Shown here one piece after another: positions 24,037-27,932 of a stretch of DNA of 27,932 nt; positions within the stretch are counted from its first letter, which is position 1, and the number at the start of each line of letters is the position of its first letter. Made by a program: the position numbers and the translations under genes. This DNA is from JAJYVT01 sp036796435 (lineage in GTDB: Bacteria; Actinomycetota; Acidimicrobiia; Acidimicrobiales; RAAP-2): positions 1-27,932 of the forward strand of contig DAIRCY010000030.1 of assembly GCA_036796435.1 (NCBI GenBank). The letters are read 5' to 3'. Under the pieces are notes generated by a model. The model ran no database searches. It worked only from the letters and a program-made list of their open reading frames with translations, and was not told the DNA's origin.

Positions 24037-25020
24037 ATGGAGGAGGGAACGTTCTTGCGGGGCACGAGACGCGAGGGGGGCCGGCGCGCGCCGGCGCGCG
24101 CACACCGGCGGCGGGAGCAGGTCGCCACCGCTGTGTGGCGGGACGAAACATCGCTCGTCGACTGGCCCCCCGACGCCGTCGCGGTGGCGGACATCGCGCC
24201 ACAGCCATTCTCGGAGCGGACTGTCGCGCCGGAGCGGACTGTGGCGCCGGAGCGGACTGTGGCGCCGGAGCGGACTGTGGCGTCCGGGCGGTCCGGCTCG
24301 ACGGCCCCGGCCACCGCCCGGCGGAAGCCCCCGACCGGCCGCGCGCTCCTGCGGGGAGTCGTCCGCCGGGACCGCACCCTCATGACGGGCGGCGCACTGC
24401 TGCGGCTGCTCGTGCTCGCCTGCACCCCCGAGGACACGACCGCGGTCGACCTGGCCTCCGGCTCTTTGATGCGGCTGCGCATCCCCTGGCCAGACGGCCA
24501 CGCGCCGGACCTCTCGCCCTTCGACGTCGTCGAGGCGAGGCTCGCCGACGACCCCGAGTGCGACGACCTCGCCCAGCCCGAGGCGGCGACGGTGGTCGCG
24601 CCCCCGCGTCACGTCGGGTCGCTCAAGGGACGGCGCGTCCGGACGATCCTCGGACGCCTCACGACCACCCACGACGGTCCGCTGCTCGGCTTCCATGGCC
24701 CCTCCGCCCCCTACTGGGACTTCGACGGGCTCCGGCCGTCGATCGCCCTCATCGAGCCGACGCGGGCGCCACAGCTGATGCGCCGCCGGACGGACGGCTC
24801 GACGTGGGTGCGGTTCGGCTGGGAACGCGACGACGTGTGGCTGCCGGTCGAAGACGCGCGAGCGGTGCGGGCGCTCGACGCCTCACGGCGCGAACGGCTC
24901 ATGGGGCGGCCGCTCGCGACGGCGCTGGGATTCTCCCCGCACTACCTGCTGGTGGCGCTCAGCTCCCCTCGCGCAGGGCACAGCTACAAGATCTGTCAGG
25001 CGATGTTGCCCAAGGGCTGA
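24037..25020 (+). CDS. Protein of unknown function with an in-frame hexapeptide repeat
   Basis: The 327-residue frame has an Arg-rich, low-complexity first third and a well-structured remainder from about residue 115 (TGGALLRLLVLACTPEDTT... PYWDFDGLRPSIALIEPT... WVRFGWERDDVWLPVEDARA... FSPHYLLVALSSP). ERTVAP is repeated three times, then ERTVAS, at about residues 60-83. The family is unknown to me. The start is uncertain: ATG 24037 has no ribosome binding site, whereas an in-frame TTG at 24055 has AGGAGGG seven bases upstream, and the ATG at 24381 would give only the conserved-looking part. No transmembrane segment is clear. Confidence 0.72.
   Translation: MEEGTFLRGTRREGGRRAPARAHRRREQVATAVWRDETSLVDWPPDAVAVADIAPQPFSERTVAPERTVAPERTVAPERTVASGRSGSTAPATARRKPPTGRALLRGVVRRDRTLMTGGALLRLLVLACTPEDTTAVDLASGSLMRLRIPWPDGHAPDLSPFDVVEARLADDPECDDLAQPEAATVVAPPRHVGSLKGRRVRTILGRLTTTHDGPLLGFHGPSAPYWDFDGLRPSIALIEPTRAPQLMRRRTDGSTWVRFGWERDDVWLPVEDARAVRALDASRRERLMGRPLATALGFSPHYLLVALSSPRAGHSYKICQAMLPKG
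24084..24101. repeat. Perfect 18-bp GC palindrome inside the repeat-protein gene
   Basis: gcgcgcgccggcgcgcgc is its own reverse complement and is mostly alternating purine-pyrimidine, so it could form a cruciform or Z-DNA-like stretch. It encodes part of the Arg/Ala-rich N-terminal region, and may simply reflect codon composition. Confidence 0.6.
24214..24285. repeat. Four-copy 18-bp in-frame tandem repeat
   Basis: Units gagcggactgtggcgccg lie at 24214-24231 (one base different), 24232-24249, 24250-24267 and 24268-24285 (diverged last bases). Because 18 is a multiple of three, copy changes keep the frame and add or remove the hexapeptide ERTVAP. Confidence 0.93.
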
Positions 25021-25021
25021 G

Positions 25022-25044
25022 CGCGGGAGACAGCGCCGCCCGCG
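25022..25044. terminator. Hairpin between convergent stops
   Basis: CGCGGG (25022-25027) pairs with CCCGCG (25039-25044) around an 11-base loop, filling most of the 30-base gap between the convergent genes ending at 25020 and 25051. There is no T-run. It could act as a weak two-way terminator. Confidence 0.4.
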
Positions 25045-25050
25045 AAACCG

Positions 25051-25719
25051 TCAGCGGGAGAACTTTCCTCCGGCCAGGTCCTCTGCCATCGCCCATCCGA
25101 ACGCCACCAAACGGTCGCCGCGGCTCGCGTCGAGCCCGTCGAACAGCTCCGTCGCGCCCTCGGGGATCTTGGCCTTGGGGTGAGAGAAGTCCAGACCGCC
25201 GGCGGTCGAGCCGTCGCCCTTCACGACGAAGCTCCGGTCGTTCAGCCTCGACTCCGCGCCGAAGCGCCTCGCGAGCCGCCTGGCCCACGCCCGCTCCTCG
25301 CCAGACGCCCGGTGACCCACGGTCGGCACGACGTCGGACAGGCCGGCGAACGCCCGGAAGCCGTCGGGGGACAGCAGACGCGTCCCGAGGAGCACGTCCT
25401 CGTCGGGGAAGGCGAGAAGGGCGCGGCGGAACTGGTCCCCCATCATGGCCTTGAGGGCGGTCTCCGCCCGGCTCGTGCGGTCGACCGACGCCACGCCCAC
25501 GAGCAACGAGGGAGTGCCCCCGATGCGCTCGAGCGTGCACAACGAGTAGCCGCGAAGCTTTCGGCCGTCTCTCACGGTGGTCACGAGGACCCACGCCTCG
25601 CGTTCTTTGGAGAGGAACCCGATGTCGAACCCTGACGATTCCACTCCGAGATCGGCCAGCTCTTCCAGCTCGGCGTCGCTGAGCGCGGTGCAATCCTTCG
25701 TTGTGACCACCATCGGCAT
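25051..25719 (-). CDS. Protein of unknown function (222 residues)
   Basis: The protein is soluble and mixed alpha/beta: AWVLVTTVRDGRKLRGYSL, then GTPSLLVGVASVDR, a helical ALKAMMGDQFRRALLAFPDEDVLL and a basic EERAWARRLARRFG stretch. The layout of strands, the GVASVDR strand and the following helix is reminiscent of GNAT-like folds, but I see no clear acetyl-CoA loop and do not assign it. Two in-frame ATGs are at 25719 and 25713; I chose 25719 because TAAACT lies exactly six bases upstream. It follows bpa by 94 bases and probably has its own promoter. Confidence 0.78.
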   Translation of the reverse strand: MPMVVTTKDCTALSDAELEELADLGVESSGFDIGFLSKEREAWVLVTTVRDGRKLRGYSLCTLERIGGTPSLLVGVASVDRTSRAETALKAMMGDQFRRALLAFPDEDVLLGTRLLSPDGFRAFAGLSDVVPTVGHRASGEERAWARRLARRFGAESRLNDRSFVVKGDGSTAGGLDFSHPKAKIPEGATELFDGLDASRGDRLVAFGWAMAEDLAGGKFSR

Positions 25720-25725
25720 GGGGTG

Positions 25726-25731
25726 AGTTTA
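25726..25731 (-). promoter_or_regulatory. Candidate -10 element (TAAACT) for the 222-residue protein gene
   Basis: TAAACT ends six bases before the ATG at 25719, the ideal position for a leaderless transcript. No Shine-Dalgarno sequence is present. Confidence 0.5.
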
Positions 25732-25776
25732 CCGTCCGGCCACAAGCGCCACATCCGGGGACCGCCTGGAGCGCCG

Positions 25777-25792
25777 CCGAGCGGCCACTCGG
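25777..25792 (-). terminator. Small hairpin downstream of bpa
   Basis: CCGAG (25777-25781) pairs with CTCGG (25788-25792) around a six-base loop, 22 bases after the bpa stop on the minus strand. No T-run follows, so function is uncertain. Confidence 0.3.
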
Positions 25793-25813
25793 AAGGCCTC
25801 TGGGCTCAGGGCG

Positions 25814-26356
25814 TCAGAGATAGGTCCCCGGGTGGGGCGTCACCGTGGCGTCCTCGTCGGGACGGGGCAGGCCACGCTGGCGCATCTGGTCGAGCTGCGC
25901 CCTCGCCGCCATCTGTTGGGCCATGAGGGTGGCCTGGATCCCGTGGAAAAGCCCCTCCAGCCAGCCGACGAGCTGGGCCTGGGCCACGCGGAGCTCGGCT
26001 TCCGAGGGGATCTCGGTTTCGAAGGGAAGGGCCATCCGGTCGAGCTCCTGGACCAGGTCCGGCGAGAGCCCCGAGGACAGCTCGCGGACGGACTGCTCGT
26101 AGATCTCCTTCAGGCGTGCCCGGCCGGCCTCGTCCATCGGCGCCTGGCGAACCTCGTCGAGGAGCTGTTTGACCATGGTGCCGATCCGCATCACCTTGCC
26201 GGGTTGCTCGACGGCCTCGCGGCGCTCTTCGCCCTCTTCTCCGGCGGCGCCGGCGGCGCCCGCTGGAGCGCCTGGCCGTGGCGGGCGGCCCGGCGCCGGC
26301 AGCACCTCGTCGGGGGAGACGGCGGTGGGCGGGTGCGACTCCTCGGTTCCGCTCAT
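25814..26356 (-). CDS. bpa: Bacterial proteasome activator Bpa (PafE-like)
   Basis: Bpa forms a ring that docks on the 20S proteasome and opens it for ATP-independent degradation of unfolded or damaged proteins. The 180-residue protein has an acidic, disordered N-terminus with VSPDEVLPAPGRPP, then QPGKVMRIGTMVKQLLDEVR, a four-helix core with SEAELRVAQAQLVGWLEG and LFHGIQATLMAQQMAARAQL, and ends in GTYL, a C-terminal Tyr-containing docking tail of the HbYX/GQYL kind. Length is close to the mycobacterial protein (~174). ATG 26356 lacks a ribosome binding site. Its presence implies a proteasome elsewhere in the genome. Confidence 0.93.
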   Translation of the reverse strand: MSGTEESHPPTAVSPDEVLPAPGRPPRPGAPAGAAGAAGEEGEERREAVEQPGKVMRIGTMVKQLLDEVRQAPMDEAGRARLKEIYEQSVRELSSGLSPDLVQELDRMALPFETEIPSEAELRVAQAQLVGWLEGLFHGIQATLMAQQMAARAQLDQMRQRGLPRPDEDATVTPHPGTYL

Positions 26357-26414
26357 CGCGAGGATGATGCCAGACGGACCGCGCCCACCCGAAAACGCTG
26401 CCGGATCACCAGGC

Positions 26415-26461
26415 CGGGGCACGGGACGCGGGGGCGGGGACACGGGGCACGGGACGCGGGG
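26415..26461. repeat. Direct repeat (2 x 19 bp, period 28) upstream of bpa
   Basis: cggggcacgggacgcgggg occurs at 26415-26433 and 26443-26461, in the 105-base gap between the phosphodiesterase-like gene and bpa. The surrounding sequence repeats shorter pieces (gggacgcgg, cacgg). On the bpa strand it lies about 59-105 bases before the start codon. The rest of the gap shows no clear promoter. Confidence 0.85.
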
Positions 26462-27481
26462 TCACGGACGCGGCGCCCACGCGAGGAGCGGCACGATCAT
26501 CTCGTCTTCGGTCAACGAGCCGTGGCGGCAGACGAGCCGCTGCTCGCCGGTGTCCGCCGGGTCCAAGAACGCCGTCGGGGCGAACGGGACGAGCGCGACG
26601 TCGCCGAGCCGGCTCCGCACCGCGTCGTCGGGCACCCCTCCGAGCCAGCCCTCCTCGATGATCTCCTCCGCGTCGCGGACCCAGGCGACGTCCGCGTGCT
26701 GCTCGGTGCAGATCGCGAGCAGGTCCTCTTTCGCGCCGGGAAGGGAGTGCAGCCAGCGGAACCGGCCCTCCCCCGACAGGAGGGTGACGAGGGCCATGAC
26801 CTCGTCGCCGAGCACCCGGATGGACGAGCCGACCTCCACCTGGCCGTGGTCCGCGGTCGTCACGAGCACCGCGCCGCCGGGAAGCACGTCGAGGAGGTCA
26901 CCGACCAATCCGTCGACCGTCCTGAGCTCGGCGTCGTAGTGCTCCCCGAGCCCGAAGGCGTGCGCGGTGCGGTCGACGCCGTCGTAGTACGCATAGACGA
27001 AGGGCGCACCACCTTCGAGCAGGCGGCGGACCTCGACCGCGATCCCCGCCGGAGTGTGCCACCCGTGCAGCGGCGCGTCGCCCAGGTGCGCGGCGGTGAA
27101 ACCCGTCGGGCCGTAGTCGTGACGCGACACGATCGGCACCCGGACCGGGCTCCCCGGGAACGGCCGGGCCCGCTGGAAGTCGCGCGGCGCCACGAGCCGG
27201 CGCGCGTCGCGTCCCCCGAGGCGCCACGAGAGCACGTTCAGGACCTCTTCTGCGACGGCGACGCGGTAGCCCACGACACCGTGGACCGCGGGCGCAAGCC
27301 CCGTCGCGAGGCTGGTGAGGGCTGCGGCCGTGGTGCTCGGGGCGACCGACGTGACGGTCGCCCCTCCCCCGGTGCCGAGGAGAGGCGCAAGCCTCGTCGC
27401 ACGCGCCTCGAGCTGCCGGGCACCGAGGCCGTCGAGCACGAGAAGGACGATCTGGCGGGCACCCCTCACGGGCTCGGGCAT
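26462..27481 (-). CDS. Type I phosphodiesterase / nucleotide pyrophosphatase (alkaline phosphatase superfamily)
   Basis: The 339-residue protein has the metal and nucleophile sites of this superfamily: VLLVLDGLG (D17), the nucleophile Thr in APSTTAAALTSLATG (T50 or T51), YYDGVDRTAHAFG, TTADHGQVEV and a late CRHGSLTEDEMIVPLL block. It probably cleaves phosphate mono- or diesters; the substrate is unknown. I used ATG 27481, just before VRGARQIVLLVLDG. However, the frame upstream (to about 27600) still reads like a conserved N-terminus (RPDFGGRCLTGVVPALLG) with no suitable start codon, so the 5' end may be disrupted. Confidence 0.85.
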   Translation of the reverse strand: MPEPVRGARQIVLLVLDGLGARQLEARATRLAPLLGTGGGATVTSVAPSTTAAALTSLATGLAPAVHGVVGYRVAVAEEVLNVLSWRLGGRDARRLVAPRDFQRARPFPGSPVRVPIVSRHDYGPTGFTAAHLGDAPLHGWHTPAGIAVEVRRLLEGGAPFVYAYYDGVDRTAHAFGLGEHYDAELRTVDGLVGDLLDVLPGGAVLVTTADHGQVEVGSSIRVLGDEVMALVTLLSGEGRFRWLHSLPGAKEDLLAICTEQHADVAWVRDAEEIIEEGWLGGVPDDAVRSRLGDVALVPFAPTAFLDPADTGEQRLVCRHGSLTEDEMIVPLLAWAPRP

Positions 27482-27529
27482 CCATTCAGGGAGAGGCCCG
27501 CGTGGCGTGCTGGGCGCTCGGGGTGGGCC

Positions 27530-27932
27530 GTGCACCTGTCCGAGGAGCGCCGGGACGACCCCGGTGAGGCAGCGGCCGCCGAAGTCCGGCCGGAGCGGCT
27601 CGGGGGGCGCGGCGTCGCCGTTCCCGACGAGGGCTTCAAGCTCAACCTCGGCGGCCACCTCGTCGAGGACTCCGGGTCGGGGATCACGAAGGTCTTCGAA
27701 CACGTGGGTGGCGAGCTGATCCACGGCTCGGTGTCGAGTGACATGGCGGTGTGGGACGGCAGCTGGAAGTCGGTGCGCGATCTCTACCGCGCGGACAAGG
27801 CCGAGCTCAAGCGGCTCATCGACATCCTGATCAACACTCCATACGAGGAGTTCGACCGCTGGGACGACCGCACGCTGCGCGACTGGATGCGCCAGCACAC
27901 CAGCAACGACGGGTTGATCGCGCTGTGGGAGT
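27530..27932 (+). CDS. FAD/NAD(P)-dependent oxidoreductase, partial; N-terminus abnormal
   Basis: From about 27594 the plus strand encodes ERLGGRG, then VAVPDEGFKLNLGGHLVED, SGSGITKVFEHVGGELIHG, VWDGSWKSVRDLYRADKAEL and DDRTLRDWMRQHT, running off the right edge. This resembles phytoene-desaturase/amine-oxidase-type flavoproteins right after their first FAD-binding motif. The expected GxGxxG dinucleotide-binding segment, normally about 20-30 residues before LGGR, is not present in any frame. I give the nearest GTG (27530) as a nominal start. It is either 5'-truncated (pseudogene or rearranged) or joined wrongly in assembly. Confidence 0.6.
   Translation, partial: MHLSEERRDDPGEAAAAEVRPERLGGRGVAVPDEGFKLNLGGHLVEDSGSGITKVFEHVGGELIHGSVSSDMAVWDGSWKSVRDLYRADKAELKRLIDILINTPYEEFDRWDDRTLRDWMRQHTSNDGLIALWE

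Noticed and set aside
24214..24285. Minus-strand reading of the 18-bp repeat as the real coding strand (SGATVR repeats)
   Set aside because: The minus frame has no folded domain beyond the repeat, whereas the plus frame continues into about 210 residues with protein-like composition.

Overview
The window is very GC-rich (by eye around 70%) and almost fully coding. Four things point to an actinobacterium: the Bpa-type proteasome activator, a complete-looking set of core menaquinone genes, the chorismate-efp-nusB gene order, and frequent GTG or TTG starts with four-base stop/start overlaps. A member of the Acidimicrobiia or a relative is my best guess. That lineage call is inference; no rRNA gene is present to settle it. 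I saw no tRNA, rRNA, insertion sequence, prophage or CRISPR array.

Region 1 (1-11822, all minus strand) is one long chain of fourteen genes. In transcription order they are a NifU-domain Fe-S protein, a short prepilin peptidase, aroC, aroK, aroB, aroQ, a pepQ-like peptidase, efp, nusB, pyrR, pyrB, pyrC, carA and carB (cut by the window edge). Most junctions overlap by 1-10 bases. The two informative gaps are pepQ-efp, which holds five exact-length copies of a 14-bp repeat, and nusB-pyrR, which holds an RNA hairpin matching the PyrR-binding loop just upstream of the pyrR ribosome binding site. Shikimate-pathway, translation and pyrimidine genes therefore seem to share transcripts, and PyrR can regulate the pyrimidine part separately.

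Region 2 (11823-13257) holds small, poorly known genes: a cysteine-rich protein, a 69-residue zinc-ribbon-like protein with a possible 41-residue ORF in front of it, and a 70-residue protein.

Region 3 (13258-21142) is the menaquinone region. menD heads a minus-strand group with tyrS, a membrane-anchored unknown and a flavin reductase-like gene. menH diverges from menD with only five bases between the two start codons. menB-menA runs toward menH, and menE diverges from menB across a tiny two-way promoter. menC and menF are not in the window.

Region 4 (21152-27932) holds an SDR oxidoreductase, a large thioredoxin-fold DUF255 protein, two unknown genes (one with an in-frame 18-bp repeat), the proteasome activator bpa, a phosphodiesterase/phosphatase-superfamily gene and the front of an FAD-type oxidoreductase. 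The last two meet head to head, and both appear to lack normal 5' ends.

Many first genes have a TAnnnT hexamer 6-8 bases before the start codon and no Shine-Dalgarno sequence, so leaderless transcription looks common here.
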